From assembly GCF_016785085.1 (NCBI RefSeq), contig NZ_JAENHO010000005.1, positions 1-64,000 on the forward strand: DNA of 64,000 nt, given 5' to 3'. This document shows, in pieces, positions 42,200 to 51,144 of the stretch. The stretch comes from Paractinoplanes lichenicola. Its GTDB lineage: Bacteria; Actinomycetota; Actinomycetes; Mycobacteriales; Micromonosporaceae. The notes beneath the pieces are model-generated. The model saw nothing but the letters and a program-made list of their open reading frames with translations, made no database searches and was not told the origin of the DNA. The translations under genes were made by a program, and so were the position numbers. Every line of letters starts with the position of its first letter. Positions within the stretch are counted from its first letter, which is position 1.

Positions 42200-42822
42200 C
42201 GCGCTTGATCGTCTGGCGGCACGGCAACACCGATTGGAACGCCGCCAACCGCGTCCAGGGGCAGACCGACGTCGAGCTCAACGCGCTCGGCCGCCAGCAG
42301 GCCGTCGACGCGGCCGAGATCCTGGTCAAGCTGAAACCCGACGCGCTCGTCTCGAGCGACCTCAAGCGCGCGTCCGACACGGCCGCGGCCCTCGGCGCGC
42401 TCACCGGGCTGTCGATCAGCTACGACAAACGCCTCCGCGAGCGCTATTTCGGCGCCTGGCAGGGGCTGACCATGCCCGAGGTCGCCGCGACGTTCCCCGA
42501 GCAGCACGCCCGCTGGACGGCCGGTCACGAGGTCGGCGGCGACGTCGAGACCCTCGAGGAGCTGGGCCGGCGGGTGGCCGACGGGCTGCGTGACGCGGCC
42601 GCCCAGGCGCCCGGGGGCACGGTCGTGGTCGCGACGCACGGCGCCGGCGCCCGGCAGGGCATCGGGCACCTGCTCGGCTGGCCGATCGAGCAGCTGCGCA
42701 CCCTGCGTGCCCTGCAGAATTGTCACTGGGTCGAGCTCACCCTGGACGACAAGCGTGGCTGGCAGGTCGCGGCCTACAACGTGGGCCCGTTCAGCGACCG
42801 GCCGGTGCCGCCGCCCGTCTGA
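42196..42822 (+). CDS. Histidine phosphatase family protein (phosphoglycerate mutase-like)
   Basis: This 208-residue protein has the RHG motif (VWRHGNTDWN, residues about 7-16), phosphatase Glu in the RERYFGAWQGLT region, and the second His in VVATHGAGAR. It is coupled to rsfS by a 4-bp overlap, an arrangement conserved in actinobacteria, where homologs are called phosphoglycerate mutase or glucosyl-3-phosphoglycerate phosphatase. The true substrate cannot be told from sequence. Confidence 0.9.
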   Translation: MTRLIVWRHGNTDWNAANRVQGQTDVELNALGRQQAVDAAEILVKLKPDALVSSDLKRASDTAAALGALTGLSISYDKRLRERYFGAWQGLTMPEVAATFPEQHARWTAGHEVGGDVETLEELGRRVADGLRDAAAQAPGGTVVVATHGAGARQGIGHLLGWPIEQLRTLRALQNCHWVELTLDDKRGWQVAAYNVGPFSDRPVPPPV

Positions 42823-42873
42823 ACCCCTCCGGCCCGCTGAATCCTTCGCGCGGGGGAACCGCCGATGATCCGG

Positions 42874-42879
42874 TAGCGT
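42874..42879 (+). promoter_or_regulatory. Candidate -10 element of the lipoprotein gene at 42889
   Basis: TAGCGT lies 9 nt before the ATG with no ribosome-binding site. Confidence 0.45.
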
Positions 42880-42888
42880 CCAAGCATC

Positions 42889-43302
42889 ATGGTGACTCGT
42901 ACCGTTCCCGCCGTATTGCTCCTGCTGCTCGTCGCGGCCGGCTGCGCCAACAACGCGAGCGAGACCGGCGCCGCCGCCCCGGCGCCCTCGCCCTCGGCGT
43001 CGGACGTGGTCGACCTGCCCGTGCCCACCGCCAAGACCACCGGCCCGGCCGGCGAGCCCTCGGGGCGGCCCAACGCCGGCGCCAAGACCATCACCGGCAC
43101 GGTGACCGCCGGAGTCGAGCCGAACTGCCTGCTCCTCAGCGACGCCGAGGGCTCCCACCTGCTGATCTTCGACGACCCGGCGATGCGCACCGACGCCGCC
43201 GTGGGCAGCAAGGTCAAGATCTCCGGTCGTTCCGAGCCCGGCATGATGTCGACCTGCCAGCAGGGTGTGCCGTTCATCGTGACGTCCGTCGAGAAGGGGT
43301 GA
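42889..43302 (+). CDS. Putative lipoprotein with small beta-barrel-like domain
   Basis: This 137-residue protein has a lipoprotein signal (hydrophobic 6-17, Cys19 in VAAGC) and a Pro/Ala/Ser-rich linker to about 60. A small domain with two cysteines follows (TITGTVTAGVEPNCLLLSD ... GSKVKISGR), resembling an OB-like fold. The function is unknown. Confidence 0.8.
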   Translation: MVTRTVPAVLLLLLVAAGCANNASETGAAAPAPSPSASDVVDLPVPTAKTTGPAGEPSGRPNAGAKTITGTVTAGVEPNCLLLSDAEGSHLLIFDDPAMRTDAAVGSKVKISGRSEPGMMSTCQQGVPFIVTSVEKG

Positions 43303-43335
43303 CCCCCGCGCTCACCTGGGCATGTTTCGATCGGC

Positions 43336-43341
43336 TACCGT
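43336..43341 (+). promoter_or_regulatory. -10 element, leaderless promoter of degV
   Basis: TACCGT lies 6 nt before ATG 43348. Confidence 0.55.
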
Positions 43342-43347
43342 GCCCGC

Positions 43348-44202
43348 ATGCCCGTCGCGGTCGTCACCGACTCCACCGCGTACCTGCCCGTCGAGCTCGC
43401 GGGTTCGTATGAGCTGACCGTCGTGCCCCTCACGGTGGTCATCAACGGCGCCGACGGGCTCGAGGGCATCGAGATCCAACCGGCCGAGGTCGCGCGGGCC
43501 CTGGGTGAGCGGCGGGCCGCCGTGAGCACGTCCCGGCCCGCTCCCTCCCAGTTCGCGGCCGCCTATCGTGAGCTGCTGGACGCGGGCGCCGACGGCATCG
43601 TCTCGATCCACCTGTCGGCCCGGCTCTCCGGCACGCACGAGGCCGCCGCGCTGGCCGCGGCCGAGTTCGGGTCCCGCGTCGAGGTGGTCGACAGCGGCAC
43701 GACGGGCATGGGTCTCGGGTTCGCCGCCCTGGCCGCGGCCACCGCGGCGGGTCAGGGTCAAGACCTTTCCGCCGTACGGGGTGAGGCCGTCACCCACGCC
43801 GAACGGGTGAGCACGCTGTTCTACGTCGACACGCTCGAGTTCCTGCGGCGGGGCGGGCGCATCAACGCGGCCTCGGCCCTGGTCGGCACGGCCCTGTCGG
43901 TCAAGCCGATCCTGCACGTGGCCGACGGTGCGATCGTCGTCAAGGACCGGGTGCGTACGGCCGGGCGGGCGCTCGCGAAGCTGGTGGACTTCGCGGTGGA
44001 GGCGTCGGGGGACGGGCTGGTCGACATCGCCGTCCATCACCTGCAGTCACCGGACCGGGCGGCCGCGCTGGCCGACCATGTGGCGATGCGGCTGGGCGAC
44101 AGGCTGCGGGACTGCTACATCACCGAGATCGGCGCGGTCGTCGCCGCGCATGTGGGCCCTGGGGTGGCGGGGATTGTGGTGCACCGGCGGCCTGCCACCT
44201 GA
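43348..44202 (+). CDS. DegV-family fatty-acid-binding protein
   Basis: This 284-residue protein matches DegV/FakB proteins, which hold a fatty acid for a FakA kinase. It has the start VAVVTDSTAYLP, the TSRPAPSQF segment with the lipid-carboxylate-binding serine, ISIHLSARLSGT-like block, and FLRRGGRINAASA. No fakA-like gene is adjacent. Its 3' end overlaps the convergent gene by 83 bp. Confidence 0.93.
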   Translation: MPVAVVTDSTAYLPVELAGSYELTVVPLTVVINGADGLEGIEIQPAEVARALGERRAAVSTSRPAPSQFAAAYRELLDAGADGIVSIHLSARLSGTHEAAALAAAEFGSRVEVVDSGTTGMGLGFAALAAATAAGQGQDLSAVRGEAVTHAERVSTLFYVDTLEFLRRGGRINAASALVGTALSVKPILHVADGAIVVKDRVRTAGRALAKLVDFAVEASGDGLVDIAVHHLQSPDRAAALADHVAMRLGDRLRDCYITEIGAVVAAHVGPGVAGIVVHRRPAT

Positions 44203-45199
44203 TCGGCTCCAGCCCGGGCACCGGTTCCACGTCCAGCTCGGGCCAGGGGATCGTCCGGTCGCCGATCCGCACCTCGTCGGCCGTGGGGAGCAGGGCCTTC
44301 TCGTCCCAGACGGCCTGCGTGCGCCAGCCCGTCTCGTCGTCGCCGACCAGGACCAGTTCGGCGGCGGGCTCGGTCAGGTGGGTGGCCTGACGTGCGTACT
44401 CCTGGACGGCCAGGATGCGTTCGGCCCGCTGGACCGTGTGGTGCAGCGGGTCGTCCTCGGCCACCGTGAACGGGACCGTGCAGCCCTGGGCGTCACTGAC
44501 GTACGCCACCGGGGTGATGGGCCTCGACGATCGCGCGTAGAGCTCCTCGGCCTGGGCGAAGACGGCCCGGAGGTGGGGGCCGTCGGCCGAGGTGACCAGG
44601 AGGGTGCCGCGCTCGGGGGCAAAGGCCACGGGCGGGCCGCCGACCTGGGGCTCGAGGCGCTGGAGCCAGTGCTCCAGGAGAAGATGCGAGGTCCAGTACG
44701 CGTCGCCGTCGTCGACGAAGCGGATGAGCTCGGTGGGGGTGCCCTGGAGGGTGGCCCCCTCGAGGTTGTCGCGGGCCGATTTGAAGACCTCATCCGCCCG
44801 TACGTGCCAGGTCTGCAGCTGGTCGTCGGTCACGTAGGTCATCGCCTGGGGGTGATCGATGACGACGTACTCGGACAGATAGGGCAGGGCCGGCCGCTTG
44901 ATCGGGTTGCCCGGGGTGGCTCCCCTGAGGACCGGGCGGAGCAGCGGGCGGGCGGCCTGCCAGTCCCGCGGGATGGGGTCGGGGCTCAGGCCGGAGATGT
45001 ACGCCTGGATGCGCCTCTTGCGGCCCTTCCTGGGGCCGCGGAGCAGGGGTGCCAGGTCGAGGATGGCCGGCTGCTTCTCTACATTCGGGGTGAACCGGAC
45101 CTGGAACGCTCGCGAGTCGTAGCGGACCTCCGTGCAGCCGGCCCGCCGCAGGCGCCGCATCACCTGAGCGGCCAGCCTGGCTCGGGCAATCCTTCCCAC
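44120..45199 (-). CDS. Uncharacterised protein, DUF1444-like
   Basis: This 359-residue soluble protein has no signal or membrane segment. A basic N-terminus precedes a region with LSEYVVIDHPQAMTYVTDDQLQTW and a later VPFTVAEDDPLHHTVQRAERI block, which resembles DUF1444 (YtpQ) proteins; this assignment is tentative. GTG 45199 is chosen because GAGAGGA lies about 8 nt upstream; the methyltransferase gene ends 18 bp before, so they likely form an operon. The last 83 bp overlap the 3' end of degV on the other strand, encoding a Pro/Arg-rich tail. Confidence 0.7.
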   Translation of the reverse strand: MGRIARARLAAQVMRRLRRAGCTEVRYDSRAFQVRFTPNVEKQPAILDLAPLLRGPRKGRKRRIQAYISGLSPDPIPRDWQAARPLLRPVLRGATPGNPIKRPALPYLSEYVVIDHPQAMTYVTDDQLQTWHVRADEVFKSARDNLEGATLQGTPTELIRFVDDGDAYWTSHLLLEHWLQRLEPQVGGPPVAFAPERGTLLVTSADGPHLRAVFAQAEELYARSSRPITPVAYVSDAQGCTVPFTVAEDDPLHHTVQRAERILAVQEYARQATHLTEPAAELVLVGDDETGWRTQAVWDEKALLPTADEVRIGDRTIPWPELDVEPVPGLEPIRWQAAGAPQSPPPQGPHARRRPRRSR

Positions 45200-45216
45200 T
45201 CCGGCGTCCTCTCTGC

Positions 45217-45987
45217 TCAGCTTCTGCGGGCCCTGGCCACTCGCGCATCGAGATCTTCGTCGTAGATGACGTCGCCGTCCAGGCCCGAGCCCCGTATCGC
45301 CGCCAGAGCGGCCATTTGCTGCGCTTCCGTGATTTCGGAGAGCAGCAGGCCGCCCGGGGCGAGCCATTTGGGAGCGCTCCCGGTTACCCGGCGAAAGATA
45401 TCAAGGCCATCCTCGCCGCCGTCGAGGGCCATCGAGGGCTCGTGATCGCGGGCCTCGGCCGGCAGCAGCGGAAGATGCGCGGTGGCGACATAGGGCACGT
45501 TGGCGATGAGCACGTCGACGCGGCCGTGCAGAGTGTGGGGGAGCGGGTCGAAGAGGTCACCCTCGTGGACGCGGCCGATGCCGTTGTCGCGGGCGCACCG
45601 GGTGGCGTTGGGGTCGAGGTCGGCGGCGTGCAGCTCGATCCCCGGGCGGAGCCGCTCGACGGCTAGGCCGAGGGCGCCCGAACCGCAGCAGAGATCCACG
45701 ACCAGCCGCGGACCGTGCTCGGCGGCCAGGCGCACCAGCAGCTCGCTCCGGACGCGGGGCACAAAGACACCGGGCCTCAGCCGTACGCGGACCCCGGCGA
45801 AATCGGCGTAACCCACGACCTGCTCCAGCGGCTCCCCGAGGGCCCGGCGCTCCACCATGTCTTGCCTGGTCAGAGGATCCGAAGTGGCCTCGGCGATGAC
45901 GGCGGCCTCCTCCTCGGCGAACACACAACCGGCCTGTCTCAGCCGGTCCGCCATATCACGCGTGGCCAAGATCGCCGAGTTATCCAC
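45217..45987 (-). CDS. PrmC-related putative protein glutamine N5-methyltransferase (TIGR03704 type)
   Basis: This SAM-dependent methyltransferase of 256 residues has an N-terminal helical domain (about 1-80) and a Rossmann core with VVDLCCGSGALG (SAM loop), ELHAADLDPNA, and the substrate motif NVPYV. True PrmC/HemK has NPPY at this place; NVPY is the feature of the related TIGR03704 group whose target is unknown. The start is uncertain: GTG 45987 gives a typical N-terminus; an ATG further in is an alternative. Confidence 0.85.
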   Translation of the reverse strand: MDNSAILATRDMADRLRQAGCVFAEEEAAVIAEATSDPLTRQDMVERRALGEPLEQVVGYADFAGVRVRLRPGVFVPRVRSELLVRLAAEHGPRLVVDLCCGSGALGLAVERLRPGIELHAADLDPNATRCARDNGIGRVHEGDLFDPLPHTLHGRVDVLIANVPYVATAHLPLLPAEARDHEPSMALDGGEDGLDIFRRVTGSAPKWLAPGGLLLSEITEAQQMAALAAIRGSGLDGDVIYDEDLDARVARARRS

Positions 45988-46035
45988 AATGCACCTCTGT
46001 CCACAGGGGCCGGGGCAAGATCCCGCCGTTTTGCC

Positions 46036-46041
46036 TAGCTT
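46036..46041 (+). promoter_or_regulatory. -10 element, leaderless promoter of comEA
   Basis: TAGCTT lies 7 nt before GTG 46049. Confidence 0.5.
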
Positions 46042-46048
46042 CCTGAAC

Positions 46049-48010
46049 GTGCGAGAGCGGAACCCCACAGACGAAGCCATAGCGCAGAGGCTGCGGACAG
46101 TGCTGCCGGCTGCGGCAGCCGCCCCTCCAGCCCCCGCCACTCCACACGCCGTCCCATCCTTCCCCACCCACGCCACACCCTCCCACCCCACCTTCCCTGC
46201 CCAGCCCGCGGCGGTTCATCCCTCGGCCACCCGCCCTGTATCGGCCGCCGGCTTTCCGGCCCCTCCTTCAGCCACCCACCCGGCTGAAGCTCTCCCTGCT
46301 TGGCCCGTCCACGCCTCGGCCGGCGTGCATGATCCGGCGCCCTCCTCATATGCGGAGGGTCTGGCCGGGCTGGCCGAGGTCGGCGACCCGCTGGAGTGGT
46401 CGGACATCATCCCGGCCTGGCCCGACGACGTAGACCTGGAGGCGGCGCCCAGCGCCGTATTTCACCCACCCGGTCCCGCCGCGGCTGAGAGCCCTCCTGA
46501 GCCGGGCGGCCCGCCGCCTGTCCCGGCGCAGGCGGACGCCTATCGCCCAGGCACCCCGTGGTCCACGCCGCCGCCTGCGCGCCCTGCGCCAGCCCCCTCC
46601 ACGGAGACACCGATGACGCCCGCGGCAACCACGTCTGTTTCGTCGGCCTTCTCGCCGTCGGCCGTTCCCCATCCGCCGGTCGTTCCTACCCGACCCGCCG
46701 ATCCTTCTCCGTCGGTCTTACTGCCTTCACCGGCCGTTCCTGTTCTGGCGGGTGTTCCTGTGTCGCCGGTCGTTCCTGGTCCGCCGGGTGCTTCTGCGTC
46801 GCCCGTCATTCCGGCTCCGCCGGGTGTTTCTACTTCACCCGCCGTCCCCACTCCGCCGGGCGTTCTCGCTTCGCCGGCCGTCCCCACCGCGCCGCCTGCC
46901 TCGACCGGTCAAACCGTTCCCGGCGGCCAGGCCGCTTTCCCGATCCAGGCTGGTCTTGGGAGCCGGGCCGGCCTGGCGTTGTCGGGGGACGTTGGTCCGG
47001 AGGGTGGCGAGAGTGCGTTCGGGGTGCGGCAAGTCGCGGGACCGCCGACGGTTGGTGTGCCCGGGGTTGTCTCACCGCCGCCGGTTGTGGTGGCTCTGCG
47101 TGGCGTTACCGGAGCGCAGCGTGTGGTGGGTGGCCTCCGGGAATCGCATCTGGGTGATGTGATGCCCGAGAGCGAGCCCTACCCGCCGGCCGCCGGGCGG
47201 CCGCTTCCGCCGCCTGGTTGGACACTGCCGGAGCCGGCGTCGGAGAACTACGTGTTCGATCCGGAGCGGGATCGGTTCGCCTTCACGTCGTCGACTCTGC
47301 CGGAGCCGGAGGAGCCGCCGGAGTTGAGCGCGGCGGGGGCCTTCGGCGGCGGGTCCGGTGAGGGCGGGCGGCGGTTCGGGATGGGCGCGTTCGATCCCGG
47401 GCGGCGCGGGGTTCGGGCGCTGGCCGCGGTCGCCGCCGTCGTGGTGCTGATCGCGGCCGTGCTGGCCTGGCGGTCCCGGCCGCGGGTCGATCCGGTGGCG
47501 CCGCCCCCGCTGAACGTGGCCGAGTCGGACGCCGCGAATGTGCCGGTCTCCGGCCGGGGGTCGGCGTCGGCGGCCGCCGAGGTCGTGGTCGCGGTCGGTG
47601 GCAAGGTGCGCAAGCCCGGTCTCGTGAAGCTCGCGCCCGGCGCCCGGGTGGCCGACGCGCTGACCGCGGCGGGCGGCGCCGAGCCGGGAGTGGACGTCTC
47701 CGTGCTCAACCTCGCCCGCAAGGTCGTGGACGGCGAGCTCATCATGGTCGGCGTGACACCCCCGCCGGGCGTCACGCTGCCGACCGGTCCGGCCGCCCCG
47801 GCCGGTGGAAACCCGGGCGGCCTGGTCAATCTCAACACGGCGACCCTGGCCGACCTGGACGGTCTGCCGGGCGTGGGCCCGGTGCTGGCCCAGCGGATCC
47901 TCGACGCCCGCGACGCCCAGGGCGGCTTCAAGGCAGTCACCGACCTGCGCAAGGTCGACGGCATCGGCGACGCCCGCTACGAGCAACTGAAAGACCTGGT
48001 CACGGTATGA
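46049..48010 (+). CDS. comEA: ComEA-like DNA-binding membrane protein with long Pro-rich N-terminus
   Basis: In this 653-residue protein a disordered region rich in Pro, Ala and Val (about 1-450) precedes one membrane segment (about 454-475), a SLBB domain (about 510-570; VVVAVGGKVRKPGLVKL), and a C-terminal helix-hairpin-helix domain (about 590-653; VNLNTATLADLDGLPGVGPVLAQRI) that binds DNA. Classical ComEA is about 200 residues, so the cytoplasmic N-terminal arm is an addition. Within it, 14-residue units such as PPGVSTSPAVPT recur. It overlaps comEC by ATGA. Confidence 0.9.
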   Translation: MRERNPTDEAIAQRLRTVLPAAAAAPPAPATPHAVPSFPTHATPSHPTFPAQPAAVHPSATRPVSAAGFPAPPSATHPAEALPAWPVHASAGVHDPAPSSYAEGLAGLAEVGDPLEWSDIIPAWPDDVDLEAAPSAVFHPPGPAAAESPPEPGGPPPVPAQADAYRPGTPWSTPPPARPAPAPSTETPMTPAATTSVSSAFSPSAVPHPPVVPTRPADPSPSVLLPSPAVPVLAGVPVSPVVPGPPGASASPVIPAPPGVSTSPAVPTPPGVLASPAVPTAPPASTGQTVPGGQAAFPIQAGLGSRAGLALSGDVGPEGGESAFGVRQVAGPPTVGVPGVVSPPPVVVALRGVTGAQRVVGGLRESHLGDVMPESEPYPPAAGRPLPPPGWTLPEPASENYVFDPERDRFAFTSSTLPEPEEPPELSAAGAFGGGSGEGGRRFGMGAFDPGRRGVRALAAVAAVVVLIAAVLAWRSRPRVDPVAPPPLNVAESDAANVPVSGRGSASAAAEVVVAVGGKVRKPGLVKLAPGARVADALTAAGGAEPGVDVSVLNLARKVVDGELIMVGVTPPPGVTLPTGPAAPAGGNPGGLVNLNTATLADLDGLPGVGPVLAQRILDARDAQGGFKAVTDLRKVDGIGDARYEQLKDLVTV

Positions 48011-50370
48011 CGGGCCAGGCCGAGGACCGCAAGGCGGACAAGGCTCCCGATCTTCGGCTGGCCGGGTTCGCCGTGGCGGTGTGGATGTCGGCGCTGGCTG
48101 CTCTCTACCTGTCCGCGCGCACGGGCATCCTGATCGGGGCGGGCGCGGCCGGGCTCGCCGTTGTGCTGATCGTCTGGATGCGGCGTGGCGAGGCCCGACC
48201 ACGGGCCGGGCGTTGGGTGGGGCTGGCTGTGCTGCTGGGGGTCGCCTGCGGGGCGGTGGCGACCGGGGCCCGGGTGAGTGTGCGGGAGGCCGGGCCGCTC
48301 GTGGAGTTGATCCGGGCGGGCGATCCGGTGTGGATGGAGCTCGTGGTCAGGGACGATCCGCGGGCCTTGAAGAGCTCCTCGGCGATGCCTCCGACGTACA
48401 TCGTGGCCGTTGATCTTCTGTCCGTGCGGGCGGAGGACGGGGTGACGCTGCGAATGTCGGCCCGGGCCCTCGTGCTGGGCAGCGATCCGGGGTGGCGGGG
48501 GCTGTTGCCGGGGCAGCGCGTCGCGGCCGAGGGCAAGCTGATGCCGCCCCGCGGCGGGGATCTCCGGGCCGTGGTGGCCTCGGTGCGCAAGGCCCCCCAG
48601 GTGATCGGGCGGCCGTCGTGGGCGCAGCGGGCGGCGGGGGCGTTGCGGGCCGGGTTGCAGCGGGCCTGCGAGCCGCTGCCCGATCGGCCGGGCGGGCTGC
48701 TGCCGGGGCTGATCGTGGGCGACACGAGCCGGCTCGATCCGGCGCTCGAGGAGGACTTCCGGGCGACCGGGATGACGCATCTGAACGCCGTGTCGGGCGC
48801 GAACGTGGCGATCGTGCTGGGGGTGGTGCTGTTCGCGGTGCGGCGGACCCGGGCCGGGCCGGTGATCACCGCGGTGGTGTGTGCGGTGGCGCTCGTGGGG
48901 TTCGTCATTCTGGCGCGGCCCTCGCCGAGCGTGGTGCGGGCCGCGGCGATGGGGGCGATCGGGCTGATCGGGCTCGCGTCGGGGCGGCGGCGGGCGGCCC
49001 TGCCGGCGCTGGCGGCGGGTGTGGCCGTGCTGATCCTGTACGACCCCGAGCTGGCCTCGGACGTCGGGTTCGCGCTGTCGGTGCTGGCCACGTCGGGTCT
49101 GCTGCTGCTCGCGCCGGTGTGGCGGGACGGGTTGCGGGCCCGGGGCTGGCCGCCGGGGCTGGCCGAGGCGCTCGCGGTGCCCGCGGCGGCGCAGGTGGTG
49201 TGCGGGCCGGTCGTGGCGGGGCTGTCCGGGGCGATCAGCATCGTCGCCGTCCCGGCGAACCTGCTGGCCGTGCCCGCGATCGCCCCGGCGACGCTGCTGG
49301 GGGTGGCCGCGGCCGTGATCTCGCCGGTGTGGCCGGCCGGCGCCGAGTTCGCCGCGTGGCTCGGGCACTGGCCGGCACAATGGCTGGTGCTGGTCGCGAC
49401 CTACGGCGCCCGGGTGCCGGCGGGGGCGCTGCCGTGGCCGGGCGGGCTCACCGGCGCGCTGCTGCTGGCCGTGATCACCGTGGGGCTGCTGGTGGCCACC
49501 CGACGGCCGCTCATCCGCAAGCTGGTCACGGTAGTGGCGCTCGGGGGAGTGCTGGGCGCGTTGCCCGTACGGCTTCTGGCCTCGGGCTGGCCCCCGCCGG
49601 GCTGGCTGGTCGTGGCGTGCGCGGTGGGCCAGGGCGACGCGATCGTCCTGCCCGCGGGAACCGGCCGCGCGGTCGTGGTCGACGCCGGGCCCGAGCCGAA
49701 CGCCGTCGATCACTGCCTGCGCCGGCTCGGGATCCGGCAGGTGGTGTTGTTCGTGGTCAGCCACTTCCACGTCGACCACATCGGCGGCGTCACGGGCGTC
49801 TTCCGCGGGCGGGAGGTGGGCGGATTGGTCGGGCCGGACTGGCCGGACCCGCCCGCGGGCCGAGCTGCCGTCGCGAGCGCCGCCGGGCGGGTGGCCGTGC
49901 ACGCCGTGGGGCCCGGGTGGACGTACGGGGTCGGGAATGTGCGGTTGAGGGTGCTCGGGCCCGTCGAGCCGATGCGCGGCACGAACTCGGACCCCAACAA
50001 CAACTCGCTGGTGCTGCGGGCCGAAGTGGACGGCCGGACGGTCTTGCTGCCCGGTGACGCCGAGACCGAGGAGCAGGAGGACATGCTCGCCCACCTGGGT
50101 GCCGACGCTCTGCGCGCGGACGTGCTCAAGGTCGCGCACCACGGCAGCAGCTATCAGAGCCCGCGGTTCCTCGACGAGATCCGGCCGTCGGTGGCCCTGG
50201 TGTCGGTCGGCGCGGACAACGACTACGGCCATCCGAACGGGCCGCTGCTGGCCCGGCTGGCCCGGGGCGGGGCACGCGTCCTGCGTACGGATCAATTGGG
50301 TGACCTGGCCGCCGTGGTCACGGGACGCGGGCTGGCCGTCGTCGCGCGCGGCGATCCGCAGGTGCCCTGA
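48007..50370 (+). CDS. comEC: ComEC/Rec2-family DNA uptake channel
   Basis: This 787-residue multi-spanning protein has an N-terminal DUF4131/OB-like part (about 30-200), the competence channel domain (about 210-510, about ten membrane segments, LNAVSGANVAIV motif), and a metallo-beta-lactamase domain (about 530-787) with S585-H-F-H588-V-D590-H591. It would carry single-stranded DNA across the membrane with ComEA. Whether natural transformation occurs in this organism is not known; the gene pair is widely kept in actinobacteria. Confidence 0.94.
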   Translation: MTGQAEDRKADKAPDLRLAGFAVAVWMSALAALYLSARTGILIGAGAAGLAVVLIVWMRRGEARPRAGRWVGLAVLLGVACGAVATGARVSVREAGPLVELIRAGDPVWMELVVRDDPRALKSSSAMPPTYIVAVDLLSVRAEDGVTLRMSARALVLGSDPGWRGLLPGQRVAAEGKLMPPRGGDLRAVVASVRKAPQVIGRPSWAQRAAGALRAGLQRACEPLPDRPGGLLPGLIVGDTSRLDPALEEDFRATGMTHLNAVSGANVAIVLGVVLFAVRRTRAGPVITAVVCAVALVGFVILARPSPSVVRAAAMGAIGLIGLASGRRRAALPALAAGVAVLILYDPELASDVGFALSVLATSGLLLLAPVWRDGLRARGWPPGLAEALAVPAAAQVVCGPVVAGLSGAISIVAVPANLLAVPAIAPATLLGVAAAVISPVWPAGAEFAAWLGHWPAQWLVLVATYGARVPAGALPWPGGLTGALLLAVITVGLLVATRRPLIRKLVTVVALGGVLGALPVRLLASGWPPPGWLVVACAVGQGDAIVLPAGTGRAVVVDAGPEPNAVDHCLRRLGIRQVVLFVVSHFHVDHIGGVTGVFRGREVGGLVGPDWPDPPAGRAAVASAAGRVAVHAVGPGWTYGVGNVRLRVLGPVEPMRGTNSDPNNNSLVLRAEVDGRTVLLPGDAETEEQEDMLAHLGADALRADVLKVAHHGSSYQSPRFLDEIRPSVALVSVGADNDYGHPNGPLLARLARGGARVLRTDQLGDLAAVVTGRGLAVVARGDPQVP

Positions 50371-50384
50371 CGGACAATGCCGGG

Positions 50385-50927
50385 ATGAGGCGCGAGACGA
50401 TCATCGCGGGTGGCCTTCGGTTGCGGCCGTTCGAGGAGAGCGACATTCCCTGGGTGTACGAGGTTTCGCTGGACCCGCTCGTGCAGAAGTTCGTGCAGAT
50501 CCCGGTGCCGTATCGGCGGCCGGACGCCGCGTTCTTCGTCCGCGAGATGGCGGTCGCGGGGTGGGACGCGGGGACCCGGGCGGAGTTTGTCGTCGTCGAC
50601 GGGGAGACGCGGCTCGGGCGGGTCGGGTTCGGGCTCGACGGGGCCGGGGCGGCGCAGGTCGGCTACTGGATGGATCCGGCGGCGCGCGGGCGGGGCGTGG
50701 CCACGGAGGCGTTGCGGGCGTTGTGCGGGTGGGGCTTCGACACGCTCGGGCTCGGGCTGATCGAGTGGCGGGCCGAGGTGGGTAACCACGCGTCCCGGCG
50801 GGTGGCGGAGAAGGCCGGGTTCCGGGTCGAGGCGATCCTCCGGGGGCGGCTGGTGCATCGCGGCGTACGGGTGGACGCCTGGGTCGGGTCGATGCTGCCC
50901 GCGGAATTGCCGACACGCCCGGGTTAG
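50385..50927 (+). CDS. RimJ/RimL-type GNAT acetyltransferase
   Basis: This 180-residue protein has the LRPFEESDIPWVYEVS start and the acetyl-CoA loop MDPAARGRGVATEAL, followed by IEWRAEVGNHASRRVAEKAGF, the block typical of RimJ/RimL acetyltransferases. The substrate is unknown. GACAAT lies 6 nt before the ATG, so it may have its own leaderless promoter between comEC and holA. Confidence 0.88.
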   Translation: MRRETIIAGGLRLRPFEESDIPWVYEVSLDPLVQKFVQIPVPYRRPDAAFFVREMAVAGWDAGTRAEFVVVDGETRLGRVGFGLDGAGAAQVGYWMDPAARGRGVATEALRALCGWGFDTLGLGLIEWRAEVGNHASRRVAEKAGFRVEAILRGRLVHRGVRVDAWVGSMLPAELPTRPG

Positions 50928-51131
50928 GCCGTTCAGGTCGTCCTTGTCACGGACGATGCCGGTCGATGGCCGATCGGTCCGACTTGTCCCGCTGATCAGA
51001 CATCCAGCCTGATCGAGCCTTGATCGGCAGTCCCGGAGCATGGCCGGGCGCCGATATGTCTGCTTTCGCATTCCCTGATCCACGACTCTGCGCTAAGGAG
51101 TGAGCCTCGCGGAAACGTCAGCCCTTCGTGC

Positions 51132-51137
51132 AACGAT
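51132..51137 (+). promoter_or_regulatory. Candidate -10 element of holA
   Basis: AACGAT lies 7 nt before GTG 51145. The 217-bp gap upstream (50928-51144) holds no other recognised feature. Confidence 0.35.
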
Positions 51138-51144
51138 GTTGGGC

